64,000 bases of DNA, from NCBI GenBank assembly GCA_047967505.1, contig CM106538.1, one strand, 5' to 3'. Under the pieces are notes generated by a model. It saw only the letters and a program-made list of their open reading frames with translations. It ran no database searches and was not told the origin of the DNA. Both the position numbers and the translations under genes were made by a program. Origin of the DNA: Dipteris shenzhenensis (taxonomy: Eukaryota; Polypodiophyta; Polypodiopsida; Gleicheniales). Below, one piece after another: positions 1 through 11,439 of the stretch (its first letter is position 1; each line of letters starts with the position of its first letter).

Positions 1-215
1 TCCTCCTCCTCCCTCATGCTCATCCATTCTCATCTTCCCTCATGCTCATGCCTACTCCTCCTTCCTCCTACTCATGCAAGCTCCTCTTGCCTCCTCATGC
101 TCATGCCTACTCCTGTTGCTTCTACTCCTACTCATGCATATTCGTCCTGCCTTCATCCTCACACCTAGTCCTCCACTTGCTTCTCCTCCCTCGTAATCAT
201 TCATGGTCTCTCTCA
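1..215. repeat. CT-rich low-complexity tract
   Basis: Imperfect reiteration of TCCTCC, CTCATGCTCATG and CCTACTCC motifs. The open frame that crosses it is compositional and has no domain. Confidence 0.8.
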
Positions 216-1186
216 TCTCTCCTCAAACCTCACCTACCTTCTATCATGGCCTATCACAGTCTTTGTAAACTCTGGAGTATTGATAGCACCATTTGAGGAG
301 ATCTCCCATGTTACCATATGACCGTACAGTTGCAGGATCAATATGTGATCCATGATTGTTTTTTTCAAGAAAAGAAGCATCTTGAACCTCAGTAGGTGCT
401 CTAAAGAGGAGAATATGAGATAAAATGTTAATTTCGTAGTGTTTTAATGTAATTTCTTACTTTGGATTATCCATAGTGGTGCATTTCTTTTGCTAAGGTT
501 CCCTTACTTGTTCTTTCAAGACCTTCATGGAGGATGATATGAGAATGGTGGGCATGGATGATATGGACTCTTCATATCAAAAGACACAAAGTCATGCATG
601 AGCAAGTTGTTTTGGAGGTGATGCAGGACTTGAAGGGAATGGTGATGCAAACGAGATGCCTGGAGCTTGTGATGCTACTAATGTATGTCTTGAAGTCCAA
701 AAGTTTATTGAAGAAGAAGAATTCACATGATGCATTACATCTATTTAAATTTAAATTTCTAAAATGATGTTTCTTCATATGTGTAGTAGCAAGCAGAAAT
801 GGAGAATCTATCCATTTAGAACAAGAAGGCATGGAGAATTCACAATATTGACCCAAGGCAACCTACGTGATCCATTCCAATGTGTTGTACATGAGATTAT
901 AAGAACTTACGAGTTGAATGTGAGATTCCAAATAGCATAGCAGTCTTTCTAAGGACTTAGTCGAGGATTCAAAGACCCTATTATTGGTGTATTAGAGTTG
1001 AAGTAGAAGAGAAATAGGCTATGAAGCCTCTTTGTAATACAATCTGAAATACAAACACCTATTTCTAATAATATTCTTCTATCTAAAGCAAAAAAGTTTC
1101 ATGTATCTATGGCTAAATGGTGAATCTTTTGTTATGTCTATTTTAATTATTTGTTGTTTTCAATATTGCATCTTTTTTTATATCAG
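216..1186. other. Intergenic, no gene recognised
   Basis: AT-rich sequence without a convincing coding signal. Short frames around 560-860 exist on both strands and have no recognisable motif. A stretch near 1035-1060 resembles the A-rich 3' part of a plant LTR, but no partner LTR, primer site or coding region supports that. Confidence 0.5.
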
Positions 1187-1467
1187 CTTGCACACAAAAG
1201 TTATATCACATTTTGATGTAACTTACAAGTCAATAAAATGTTGATTGCCAAGTTTGGCCATTCCAATACATATGTAGACGGGATTTGACCATGGCACCAC
1301 ATTGATTAGATGGAGTGTTTAAAAACCTTGCACACAAAAGTTATATCACATTTTGATGTAACTTACAAGTCAATAAAATGTTGTTTGCCAAGTTTGGCCG
1401 TTCCAATACATATGTAGAAGGGATTTGACCATGGCACCACATTGATTAGATGGAGTGTTTACAAACC
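1187..1467. repeat. 140-bp direct tandem duplication (2 copies)
   Basis: Two adjacent copies, about 1187-1326 and 1327-1467, begin with CTTGCACACAAAAG and end with GATGGAGTGTTTA. They differ at only a few bases, so the duplication is fairly recent. Nothing in it looks coding. Confidence 0.9.
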
Positions 1468-1481
1468 CAAATTTGAGATTT

Positions 1482-1860
1482 TCCTACATCACCTTGTAAA
1501 GGATTGATGCATTTCATAATTTTCTACAAAGAAATATAGATTTTGAAGCGGTAGATGAAGAAATTTGACAACTTTGGCCATTTCAATATCAATTTCTAGC
1601 AAATGTAGGAGGAATTTGACCGCAGCGGAGAAGGCAAAGTTGGTCGGGACATCATGGGGTGTCCAAAAATGTAAAAATCCACCATGGCATGAATTTGGCC
1701 ATTTGGACACCAAATTTGCACTGTGGTGGATTTTTGCATTTTTAAACACCTCATGACATCTCGACCAACTTTGTCTTCAGTGCCGCAGTCAAATTCCTTC
1801 AACATTTGCCAAAAATGGACATTGGAATGGCCCAAATTGTCAAATTCCTTCATCTACCTA
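1482..1860. repeat. Foldback (hairpin) repeat, family A, copy 1
   Basis: A long imperfect inverted repeat. The left arm starts at GTAGATGAAG (1551) and the right arm ends at CTTCATCTAC (1857). The arms pair through GGACATCATGGGGTGTCC-like sequence near the centre (about 1700). About 70 bp left of the hairpin (CACCTTGTAAAGGATTGATG onward) is shared with copy 2 at 2348, so the mobile or amplified unit is larger than the hairpin. It looks like a non-autonomous hairpin element. No transposase is present and no target duplication was established. Confidence 0.75.
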
Positions 1861-2347
1861 ATTGAAATCCATGTGTCTTTATAGATGCATCAACTTCAAC
1901 ATAGATAAACATGGAAAAGAAAATATTTACAAAGTAACTTAGCAAATGATGGTTGGTCAATATGACAACTTATGTGCCTTGTAGCATAGCTTTGGTAAGA
2001 CCCTTAGGCAATATATTCTCTATATAATTTCTTGTGCTTTGGAGGAACATTGTAGGTTGGCTATGTCAATGTAATTTTTAATTTAATCCAGACGACTTTG
2101 ATCTTCCACTACATCACCTTGTAGATTTTCATTTTCTTTGTTTATCTTGCCTTTAGAGCCACGTTTTAGGTTGGCTATGCTAATGAAATATCTGATTTCA
2201 TATCACTAAATCACCTTGAAATAATTTGATGCATTACATGAGAAAATATATATTTTGTAGAGGAATGTAAAATTTTCATTTTCTATGTTTTCTTAGTCAT
2301 GGAGGTTGGCTATGTCCATGTATCTTTTATTTTAATTTTTAGGTTGG
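1861..2347. other. Intergenic with diverged repeat pieces
   Basis: The phrase GGTTGGCTATG recurs at roughly 2050, 2170, 2303 and 2341. A decayed relative of the family A flank (ATCACCTTGAAATAATTTGATG) lies near 2210. No gene is seen. Confidence 0.5.
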
Positions 2348-2660
2348 CTACTGTATCACCTTGTAAAGGATTGATGCACTTCATGATTTCCTATGAAGAA
2401 ATATAAATTTTGAAGAGGTAGATGAAGGAGTTTGACAACTTTGGCCATTTTGATGTCCATTTTTGGCAAATGTAGGAGGAATTTGACCACGGCGCAGAAG
2501 GCAAAGTTGGTCAGGACATCATGGGGTGTCCAAAAATGCACAAATTCACCACAGTTAATGCAATTTTGGACACCCCATGATGTCCAGACCAACTTTGCCT
2601 TCTGCGCCATGGTCAAATTCCTCCTTTATTTGCAAAAAATGGTCACCAAAATTACCAAAC
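2348..2660. repeat. Foldback repeat, family A, copy 2
   Basis: Same left flank and arms as the repeat at 1482-1860. The arms meet around 2555, where CATCATGGGGTGTCC on the left pairs with GGACACCCCATGATG on the right. The central arm part is almost perfectly complementary for about 60 bp. Open frames on both strands here are consequences of the palindrome. Confidence 0.75.
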
Positions 2661-4198
2661 TTGGTCGAGAGTATTATTTTGACTTGGAATATTCATATTT
2701 CTTAAATTAATTTTACAAAAATATATATACAAGTAATAGAACTTAATTGCATGGAATATGAAGAGAATAGTAAAATAGCTATAACTTTTGCGCTATAACT
2801 CCGATTGCAAATTTTTTTAGTTCAAAATCGAGAGCATGAGTAGCTCTATGATATTTGACTGGAAAAATAGGGTGTATGATGTTTAAATTCAATGTAGAAG
2901 ACCTTCAAAAATCAGTCACAAGTTGAGGGGGTCATAAATTTATAATTACTTTGGATACAAATGAAGGAAAAGGGACAAGTTTGCAGCTAAAAGGTTACCT
3001 CTCTACACAACAAACTTGGAGGTGGTGTATTCAATACTCTACAATTCAAAGCAACATTACCTTATATTGAATTAACAACACATTCAAAATTCCAACCATG
3101 ACTCAATCAAAGTTATTGCTTATGACATGGTATCTTGCAAGGAAGAGAATGTGATAAAATGTACATTTTTGTATTATAATCTCTCCATTAAAATACAAAG
3201 ACTCTTCATAGCCTGTACCTCCTCTTTGCTACCTATAATACATAGAAAAAAGAGGCTTTTGAAATTCCCAAGTAAGATCCTAATACTAATACCATCAAGG
3301 CTCTCCTCTCAGGGTAGCCGGGCACAAAGTTTTTTACACCATTGCCAATGGGATACAATGCAATAGGGGAAGCCATGTGATGTGGATCACAATGATCAAG
3401 CTATCAATACTTTGATGCACTTCAATAGTTAAGTAGGCCATTCTAAAAATTGGATGTGGAAGACCACAACATATCCTCTTGCTCGACTAATATAGTGCAC
3501 CAATGAGAGATCTCAAATGCCTCCTACATCAATTCAACAACCATTACATTAGCAAACCTAACAAAGCACATTACATTAAAAGACCATAAAATATAAATCA
3601 ATACATAGGATGCTTACCATCATGGCATTGTCTCCTTTAATGATGCAAGCAAGGCAAATAGGTATAAACTGTAAACTTTAGACATGAAAACTTTATACAT
3701 ATTACTTGAAAACTTTGGACATGAAACCACATAATAAAACCATCAAAATAAAATTCTTCAATGCTTTTAATGTCCTCCAAGTCATGAAGAAAACTATGCA
3801 AATTCCAAAATGCCCAACCTATAATTTATGGACAGGTTGTACTAGTCAAACACATTGTTTGATGTTGCACAAGGGATAATATGGACATTTTCATGCATTT
3901 CTCTAGATTCTTGCCTGCTATTTCACCATTTCAAGTAAAGTTAAAGGACTATACATTTCGTTTTCCATGACTAAAAGGTATTCCTGCACATAACTTACAG
4001 ATAGTCCATTGTTAGTTATATCAAAGATTCCACTACTTCCCACTCCTATGTTAAAATAGGATTTTGTAAAGAAGATAGGCAAGGAAGGTACATAGTCTGA
4101 GAAATACATCCTTCCTCTTGGAAAGCTTATGTAGACCCTTGGCGAAACCTTCCATGACTATCTAGTTAGTCAATTTGTAAGTTGAAGTCATCCAATGC
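2661..4198. other. Intergenic, no gene recognised
   Basis: AT-rich sequence with scattered short frames and no domain. The segment 4118-4215 is a degenerate relative, in the same orientation, of 4888-5000 (shared GGAAGCTTATGT and CATCCAATGCATTT). Confidence 0.5.
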
Positions 4199-4460
4199 AT
4201 TTTTCATGTTCTAGAACACACTAGAGCTTACAATATTGTCAACTTCTATCACTTCCATGCCTCTAGAACACACTAGAGCTCACAATATTGCCATCTTTGG
4301 CCACTTTGGTCACTTTGTTCCTGACCATGTCTCTACGACTCACTAGAGCTCACAATATTGCCAACTTGTGTCACTTTCTTCCTGACCATGCCACCAGAAC
4401 ACACTAGAGCTCATAGGATTACCAGCTTGTGTCACTATGTTCCAGACCATGCCTGTTGGG
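4199..4460. repeat. Diverged tandem repeat, about 61-bp unit, 4 copies
   Basis: CACTAGAGCT recurs at 4219, 4271, 4341 and 4402, followed by CACAATATTGCCA-like and TGTCACTTTGTTCC-like sequence and a CTGACCATG phrase. Copies are clearly diverged, with spacings of 52, 70 and 61 bp. Confidence 0.7.
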
Positions 4461-4591
4461 AAAACAATAGCTGTAGGAGAGGAAAGAACAGTTGTATCCT
4501 ATATGAGAAGGAAAAGAAAGAGGGAAAAAGCTCATGTAGGAGAGCAAAGAGTTGCTGTAGCAAAATCCCAGTGAACTTGCCTATGAATGAT

Positions 4592-5158
4592 TCAACTGGT
4601 TCCCACTCCTTGAGGTCTGAAGGGAAAACATCTGCCACCATGAATAAGAGCTCTTAGAAACCAAACACAAAATTTCCAAATGGACTCATTACACTTACAG
4701 GTGAAAAAGGTACATAGATAGAAAGGCTCACAGTGTAATGGTATCCTAGATTGATTGAATGATGGAGGAAGCTGCATATCTTTTCCCATGTAAACATGTT
4801 GCACTTTTGTGAGCCATCCTTTCTTCCTAAACTTGAACTTCAAGATGCGCCCCTTCCACTCATGCAAGATGTCACCTCTCTTGCTCTTGGGAAGCTTATG
4901 TGGACCTTTGGCCGATCCTTTCATCACTATCCAGTCATTTAAGCTATAGGTGCAAGGGTTCCACTCATCCAATGCATTTCTGGTGTTGTGGAAGACACAA
5001 GAGACCACGGCATTGCATGGTCTTGTAGCCTTTCTCCTCACCATGCTTGCAGAGGTTGTAACAGCAAGAATGGGACTCCTAGACAAGGCAATGCAGCTCC
5101 AACAGAGGCATAAAAGAGGGAGAAGAACAAAGACAGAGCAGCAGCAACAGAGGCACAA
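4592..5158 (-). CDS. Unidentified coding-like open frame (188 codons)
   Basis: An open frame of 188 codons without a family I recognise. The first 25 or so residues are Cys/Leu-rich and translate the edge of a GA-rich minisatellite, so the real start, if any, is internal. The rest has normal composition with a basic patch (KSKRGDILHEWKGRILKFKF). A decayed copy of part of it lies at 4118-4215 (plus-strand coordinates), which suggests a repeated gene-derived or transposon-derived segment rather than a single-copy gene. No partner gene, primer site or LTR is visible. It may be only an open frame by chance. Confidence 0.25.
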   Translation of the reverse strand: MCLCCCCSVFVLLPLLCLCWSCIALSRSPILAVTTSASMVRRKATRPCNAVVSCVFHNTRNALDEWNPCTYSLNDWIVMKGSAKGPHKLPKSKRGDILHEWKGRILKFKFRKKGWLTKVQHVYMGKDMQLPPSFNQSRIPLHCEPFYLCTFFTCKCNESIWKFCVWFLRALIHGGRCFPFRPQGVGTS

Positions 5159-5400
5159 GAGAGGGAGAAGGAGAGGGACAGAGTAGCTCTAATAGAGACA
5201 CAAAAGAGGGATAAGGAGAGGGACAGAGTAGTAGCAGCAACAACAGAGGCACAGGAGAGGGATAGAGTAGCAGCAACAACAGAGGCATAAGAGAGGGAGA
5301 AGGAGAGGGACAGAGCAACAACGACAGAGGCACAAGAGAGGGAGAAGGAGAGGGAGCTCCAACAGAGGCATAGGAGAGGGAGAGGGGAGAGAGAGAGAGA
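5098..5400. repeat. GA-rich minisatellite
   Basis: Imperfect tandem arrangement of CAGAGGCACAAGAGAGGGAG, AAGGAGAGGGACAGAG and AGCAGCAACAA modules. It produces apparent Leu/Pro/Ser-rich frames on the minus strand that should not be taken as genes. Confidence 0.85.
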
Positions 5401-5879
5401 GAGGAGCTACAGCAAGCAAGCCAGAGCAGGAGGGAGCAGAGAAAGAGGGGGAAGAGGGAAAATGCATGGGATTTGGTTCAAATCTGAGCGATTTGGTAGG
5501 CTAGACTAGAACAATGGGGGGCAGAGACCCTAGAAAGAGGGAGGGGAGAAGAAAAATTCGCAAGAAGGGCCCTACCATCCCATTGAAGGCAGTTTTGGGC
5601 TCATGTGGGGGAGGTGCACCTAGTAGGAGGGTCAAACATGGGTTAAGAGGGGGGGATGGTTTGGGTGGTCCTTAGTGTAAGGGAAGCAACCAATAGGGGC
5701 TCTCTGCAAGCCTACCCACTCTCTACCTCAACATACCATTGCCCCACATCTTCTAGCATGCCCATTGGTACACGTCAAATCACTCTCTAATCCCTTGAAA
5801 TTAGGAAACACTAATTGGAGGCCCTTTTGAGACCCTAATTCTCCGCTAATGACTTGTACTTGCATAAGGCTAGGAATAT
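5401..5879. other. Intergenic, no gene recognised
   Basis: GA-rich at the left edge, then ordinary sequence with G-runs near 5515 and 5650. No coding or RNA gene signal was found. Confidence 0.5.
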
Positions 5880-6110
5880 AATCTCTCTTAGGAATCCTCA
5901 ACATGCAAGTCCTACATGTAATTCCTACATGCATGTTCTACATGCGAGTTCTACATGTAACATGCAACATGTGAGTTCAACATGCGATTCCTACATGCAT
6001 GTTCTACATGTGAGTTCTACATGCAACATGCAACTCCTACATACAACTTCTATATGCAAGTTCTACATGTAGAGAGACAATGTCTTACAATTCCTACATG
6101 TAGAGAGAGA
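5880..6110. repeat. ACATG-based tandem repeat
   Basis: Repeated TTCTACATGTGAGTTCTACA, AACATGCAAC and TCCTACATGCATG blocks. ACATGT and GCATGC make it rich in short palindromes. Confidence 0.8.
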
Positions 6111-6297
6111 AGCTCTCCAACCTGTATAAATAGCCCATAATGGAATGATGCCCACACTCTTTGGGGCATTGTGTTGAGTTCTACTTTGGTATTCCAAGCA
6201 ATTGTCTTAAGTGTCCATGCTTCCTTGCACTCCATGTCCAAAAGCATGTCCTAACCTCGCAACTCCTCCTCCCCTCTCCTCCAAGCTTGCAACCCAT

Positions 6298-6380
6298 CCT
6301 CTCCCTCTCCTCCTTCCTTCTCCTCCTCCTCCTCCTCCTCCTCCCTCCTCCTCCTCCTCCTCCTCCTCCTCCTCCCTCTT
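6298..6380. repeat. (TCC)n microsatellite
   Basis: Nearly pure CCT/TCC trinucleotide repeat with one or two interruptions. It gives Pro/Leu or Gly/Arg-rich shadow frames. Confidence 0.95.
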
Positions 6381-6464
6381 CTCTCTCCTTTCCCCCCATG
6401 TTCTAGCATCTTCTTCCTATCCCACTCCTATGCTCCCCCTAAACCCTTAGTTCCTCAACCCTTA

Positions 6465-6645
6465 ACCTCCTTGAACTATGAGGGAGACAAGTTCTCCACC
6501 ATGTACTCTACCTTGAACCTTGAATCCTCCTTCTAACCCTTGAACCTCTTCTAAACTCTGCAACCTTTCACTAAACCTTGGAACCTCCTTCTAAACCCTG
6601 AACCTCCCTCTAACCCTTAAACTCCTCCTAAAGCCTTCAACCCCC
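6465..6645. repeat. Diverged 18-22 bp tandem repeat
   Basis: Repeats of the type AACCTCCTTCTAAACCCTG and AACCTTGAATCCTCCTTC, 8 or more imperfect copies. Confidence 0.7.
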
Positions 6646-7627
6646 AATGAAGGCAAAAGCCTCATTACCCCAACCATAATGATGCACGTTCCTTTCACAC
6701 ATCCATGCACTATGTTTGCTTACCCCACTTAAGCCTATGTCTCTCACCGAAAAATGACTCGAGGTCCTAAGCTACACTTATACTACAAACAACAACATCG
6801 ATATATCTATAGGTGACAAAAAACCTCAGAATCCTACATAATACTGAGAATACCCTGCTCTTCCTGCGAAAGCCGTGGGAAAGAGCCAACAAGCTGAAAG
6901 GTTTGTAGTCGCATACTCAATAGTAATAGATAGAGTATAGCAAATGCTAGGGTCATTGAACTTGAAGATATGCTTTTAAAGAAAACTAACCAACATCTCA
7001 AACAAATAAAAAGGATGACATAAAGAGACTCTAAAAATCCAATTGTTTCAAAGTGGATTTAATAAAGGCTTGGTTGAATGAAATGCAAACATATTTTTTT
7101 GTACAATTGGATGTCTTGGCAACGGACAAGAATAGTCCATTACAAGCAAAAGACACACTTTTTTATCAAGTATATGCTTTATAGGATGTATGGAAGCATA
7201 TGCATGAGTTGCATTATAGGATGTATAGAATTAGATTCACGAGTTGCAAAATGCCCAAGAAGTTGATGTGAATAGTGTGTTTATAGTTGATGTTGAGTTT
7301 CAAGTTATGAAAGATGCAGTAATGCAAATAGGTCAAGAAGTATGCGATAACATTAAAAACTTAAATTGTTTCAGATTGCAAACCATTCACATGAACACAT
7401 GAGGCCATGCCACAGAAATGTGGATTGAATGCATAGCCCAATTGTAAGTTTTTCAAAGTGTACTAGTACTTCATTTGGATTTAGAGTATTTGCATTTATT
7501 TGGGGACTTTGACACAAGTGTCTTATGCCTTGTATTTGTTTTACAGATTTATATCCATCTACTTACAAAGAGTGGGAGCCTGCAGCATGTGTAACTAGGG
7601 TGTTACATGTCCTTCATGTTGAGATCA
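6646..7627. other. Intergenic, no gene recognised
   Basis: Short open frames only. GGATGTAT phrases repeat near 7190 and 7218. No functional signal identified. Confidence 0.5.
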
Positions 7628-8240
7628 GGAGTCTTTAGTATGAAGGTCGCACACCATCAAAATCAAAAAAGGACGGGGCCTTCTTCTTTGACTCAATGTT
7701 CATTGTGCTAGATGAAGAAGGACAATATGGTAGATTAGAATCTCTTCCCTTTCCTTCTTTTGATAGTCTAGAATGGTCGCTTCCAAGCATGGAGATAAGT
7801 GAATCATATAGAAATAGAATGTTTAATGATGTGAGAAATGCTATGAAGCCAATTACTTGTGGAAGAAATGCTAGGTTGATTAGAATTGGACTGGTTGTCT
7901 GAGCTATTTGAAAATGGATGGACAATAAGAACATGTCATGCTGAAGATTTAGTACAATGTCGATTGAACACTTCAGATGTGACATTTTGGTGAGCACATC
8001 TTACAATTGTTGTTTGTATAAAGAATGATCAGGATAGTATGTATTAACGGATCCCAAATTTTGCAAGTATTTCATTGGAAGGCAAAATTTTTGCATGATT
8101 TTCACATATAGAAGGTTTAGATGGAAGAACTTGCAACGGAAAGCAATGGATGATGATCTACGAGATGGGACTCACAATCTTATTGTCAAGGTATTAATTT
8201 ATCAATAAGGACATCGTGATCTAATGTTGCAATTGGAAGA
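7628..8240 (+). pseudogene. Unidentified coding-like region, broken
   Basis: Plus-strand reading gives protein-like composition over about 200 codons, with stops near 7638, 7901 and several after. The longest clean part (7696-7902) reads like a soluble protein, with an Asp/Glu-rich start and a later Arg/Asn stretch (RNAMKPITCGRNARLIRIGL). After a frame change it continues with ...WMDNKN.... I do not recognise the family. The pattern of several short, compositionally consistent frames in one orientation suggests an old coding sequence, possibly transposon-borne. A chance open frame cannot be excluded. Confidence 0.25.
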
Positions 8241-8669
8241 GGAGTGGACCATGCGATTTATCAGGGGAAGAATTGTAGTTGGCAACAGTAAGCCCTCCCC
8301 AAGACTATTATTTTAGACTAGATAATTGCAAAGATAGATATAGGGATGAGACAAGTATCCTTTGTAAGAATTGTTGCCCCCCCCATACTCTAGAGATAGT
8401 AGAGGCATGATAGCAGGTATTTCATAATATCCAGTTGCTTGGATCCTTAGTGCTTCAACAATGCACTTAGCAACGAGGCATTGTTACATGTATGAATAGA
8501 AATCATAAATAATACAAAGTATTATTTCATTTATTGTTAAGATTTTATTTATTAAGTTTTCACCTCTAGATTAATGGCTCTCTATGGTCTATGAATGATA
8601 AAGCGATAAATATTTGTAATTTTAAATCTGTGTGGATATTTGTATATCTATATTGTACAAGAGAGAGTG

Positions 8670-8723
8670 TGTGTGTGAGACAGATAGATAACAATTTGTG
8701 TGTATGTGTGTGTGCGTGCGCGC

Positions 8724-8787
<64 letters not shown>

Positions 8788-9088
8788 GGGAGAAGTTGAC
8801 ACTGCAATAAGGGACACAAATAATGCATCAATCCATGAGACAAAATTAGAAGTATGAATAGAGAGAGAGAGAGAGAGAGAGAGTAGTCAAGGACACAAAG
8901 GGGACACAAAGGGACACAAATAATGCACTTGGCCACATGAGACATTGTTAGATGTATGAATACAGAGAGACAGAGAGACTATGAGAGAGAGAGCGCAGTT
9001 AGGGACACAAAGGGAGGGAAAGAGATAGAGGGAGGGGGAGGGAAAGATGGAGATGGAGACGGGGATAGAAAGAGGGAGATGGAGAGTG

Positions 9089-9138
<50 letters not shown>

Positions 9139-9381
9139 GCGAGAGAGAGAGAGAGTTAAGATTGCATTTATTCATTTGCACATCTAAGTTGAGAAAGAGA
9201 AAAATAAGAAAGTTAATTAAGTTCTTTGAGAGACTATGAGACTGAAAAAAAGCCAGATACAACTGATCCAAAGGGTGGAACCACTAACAAAATACAAAAA
9301 ATGTATATGTAAAATCCTGTGTCCAATTTCCATGACATAGATAGCTAAGGGAAACAAGGCAATAAGATGATCATCGGGTGC

Positions 9382-9437
<56 letters not shown>

Positions 9438-9461
9438 AAATAGGGACACAAAGGGAGGGAA

Positions 9462-9505
<44 letters not shown>

Positions 9506-9602
9506 AGGGGGAGCAAGAGAGAGAGAGAGAATGAGGGACACAAATGGAGGGAAAGAAAGAAAGATATATTAATATCCTTGGAAGACTATGCAAGGGGGGG
9601 GG

Positions 9603-9644
<42 letters not shown>

Positions 9645-9650
9645 CTTTCC
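8670..9650. repeat. Microsatellite cluster: (GT)n, (GA)n
   Basis: A (GT)n tract with a GCGCGCGC island lies at about 8698-8766. (GA)n runs lie near 8767-8790, 8860-8884, 9090-9128, 9384-9436, 9470-9496 and 9606-9642, and G-runs at about 9128 and 9594. Between the runs the phrase GACACAAAGGGAGGGAAAGAG recurs (about 9003, 9445, and partly 8890 and 9536), so the runs are embedded in a duplicated unit of roughly 90-450 bp. Every open frame here is a repeat shadow. Confidence 0.9.
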
Positions 9651-9879
9651 AAAGTAAAAACAATAAATATAAAATATTTTAATTAAAAGCATTTTTAAGG
9701 GAAATGCCCATTTTATAAAGTACACTTCTAAGGTCATTTTCACATTTTGAGTTTGCCTGTCTTGAGTAACCTTGCATTCCATAGCCTCCTCTTTTTTCTT
9801 CTCAAGCATCCTCTTGGCTTCCCCTAGAGAGGCTTATTTCATCCACTAATTCCCATGCCTCTGTAGATCAGGTTTATCC

Positions 9880-10870
9880 TATCTTCTACAAGACATTCCA
9901 TCTTGAGTCTCAATTGAGAGCTCTCCTTCTTGTTGATAATCCCTCTCTTCAATTTTTTGATAGACTTATTAATGGGCAATCTATCATTATTGCTAACTCC
10001 CCTCACCAATGGGTTTCATTGGATATTTTGAGCTCTTTTGACCAAAGTGCTAACTTCAAGAAGACATTAGGTAGGACCATGGATAATGTCCCTATCTCTC
10101 TTTGTGAGTATGCTATTCCCATCGGGGATGACTGATCTTCCCCAATTCATTTGATTGAGAGAGATATAGCCCTTACCATTCTCCTTACAACTAGCAAGTT
10201 TGATGAGGATGTTGGCGAGCAGCCCGAGGGTCCTGCATCCACAAGTGGTGGAGCAGGTCCATCAACCAAGTGGTGGAGGAGATGACATAAACCTAGACAT
10301 AGAACCTGAGGAGCATACTATTAACCTAGCTGAGGAGCAACTTAAAGGTGAGGTCATCTTATCATCATATCCAACTCATGCATATCCATCCTCCACTTAT
10401 AATCCAAATGAGGCAATACCTCGCTTCGGTTTATCCAATCAGGATTGAGCGTGAGGAATACCTTACCCTATTAGAAGTGATGGAAGAAACCGATCTCTGA
10501 GAGGATGAGGTGCTATGTCAGCTCTTGAATGACAACTTTGATGATGTCATTGACTTTGATGCCCCAGCCAACAATCTAGCAATCGATGAGATTGCATGCT
10601 TCAATGACTCGAGCCTCACCGATTTGGAGGCAATCCAACGAACATAGAAGGCAATCGAGGATGCTGGACTAGAGTACATGTGCAATGAGGAGTTCATGAA
10701 TTTGCAGAGGGAATTGTTTAGGGAGAGACATGAAGAAGCCGGGACCTCAAGCCAACGTGAAGTTCAAGACAGGACCAACCACAAAATGAAGTCCAATTGG
10801 ACACTATAGCTAACGATGCAGTTTGCGGTGAGGTAGAGAAGGTATGTAGCTTTGCCAACTTCATCATGTG
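9880..10870 (+). pseudogene. Unidentified degenerate coding-like region
   Basis: Consecutive plus-strand frames have protein-like composition. 9914-10135 includes PSLQFFDRLINGQSI. A Gly/Ser/Pro linker follows near 10230. An acidic segment at about 10510-10750 (NDNFDDVIDFDAPANN, then EFMNLQRELFRERHEEAGT) ends near 10800. At least four stops or frame changes interrupt it. An acidic, linker-containing protein without a catalytic motif could be a retrotransposon accessory or gag-like product or a decayed host gene. I cannot name it. Confidence 0.3.
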
Positions 10871-10939
10871 ATTCAATATCATCAGTATAATTCTAGGTTC
10901 CATTTTAGCAATAAAAATCATTGCTTTGTCTTCAACTGG

Positions 10940-11287
10940 TAGGGAATAAAAAATAGTGTTTAGGGTTTAGTCTTCAAACACCAACCAAATTTTTTGAAAT
11001 TAAACCCAGGCTATCCTGCATGCATACCAAGCATGTTCATGGATTTTCAACCCAAAATATTCCCTGGAAGCATGATATTTGACATCCTGGGCCCTATTTT
11101 TGAACCTGGATTTTTCGCCCAAAAAACAAGGCCCTGGTCACATGATGTCGGATATCATGCTTCCAGGGCATATTTTGAGCTGAAAATCAATCCATGGACA
11201 TGCTTGGTATGCATGCAAGATAGCCTGGGTTTAAAATCAAAAAATTTGGTTGGGGTTTGTGCCCTACATTATATTTTTTATTCCTAC
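10940..11287. repeat. Foldback repeat, family B, copy 1
   Basis: Long imperfect palindrome with arms of about 150 bp. GTAGGGAATAAAAAAT at the left end pairs with ATTTTTTATTCCTAC at the right end, and CCAACCAAATTTTTTGA, AAACCCAGGCTATC and GCATGCATACCAAGCATG recur on both arms. The centre lies near 11113. No coding capacity or transposase is present. It resembles a foldback or MITE-like element. A flanking target duplication was not clear. Confidence 0.8.
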
Positions 11288-11439
11288 ACTTGAAATTCAA
11301 TAAATTTGACTCTCCACTCCCATAACCCCCTCCAACTTGTCCCTGTCACTCCATTTGTGGAAAAATTAGGGTTATGGTTTTCTCACATAGGGAAAATAAC
11401 AGGTTTATCGTTTTTATTCAGCCCATAGGGTATACAATT

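Noticed and set aside
5470-5500. tRNA B-box-like GGTTCAAATC
   Set aside because: No A box at the proper distance and no cloverleaf-forming arms.
9345-9809. 154-codon Ser/Leu-rich minus-strand frame
   Set aside because: Generated by (GA)n runs and frame-neutral dinucleotide repeats.
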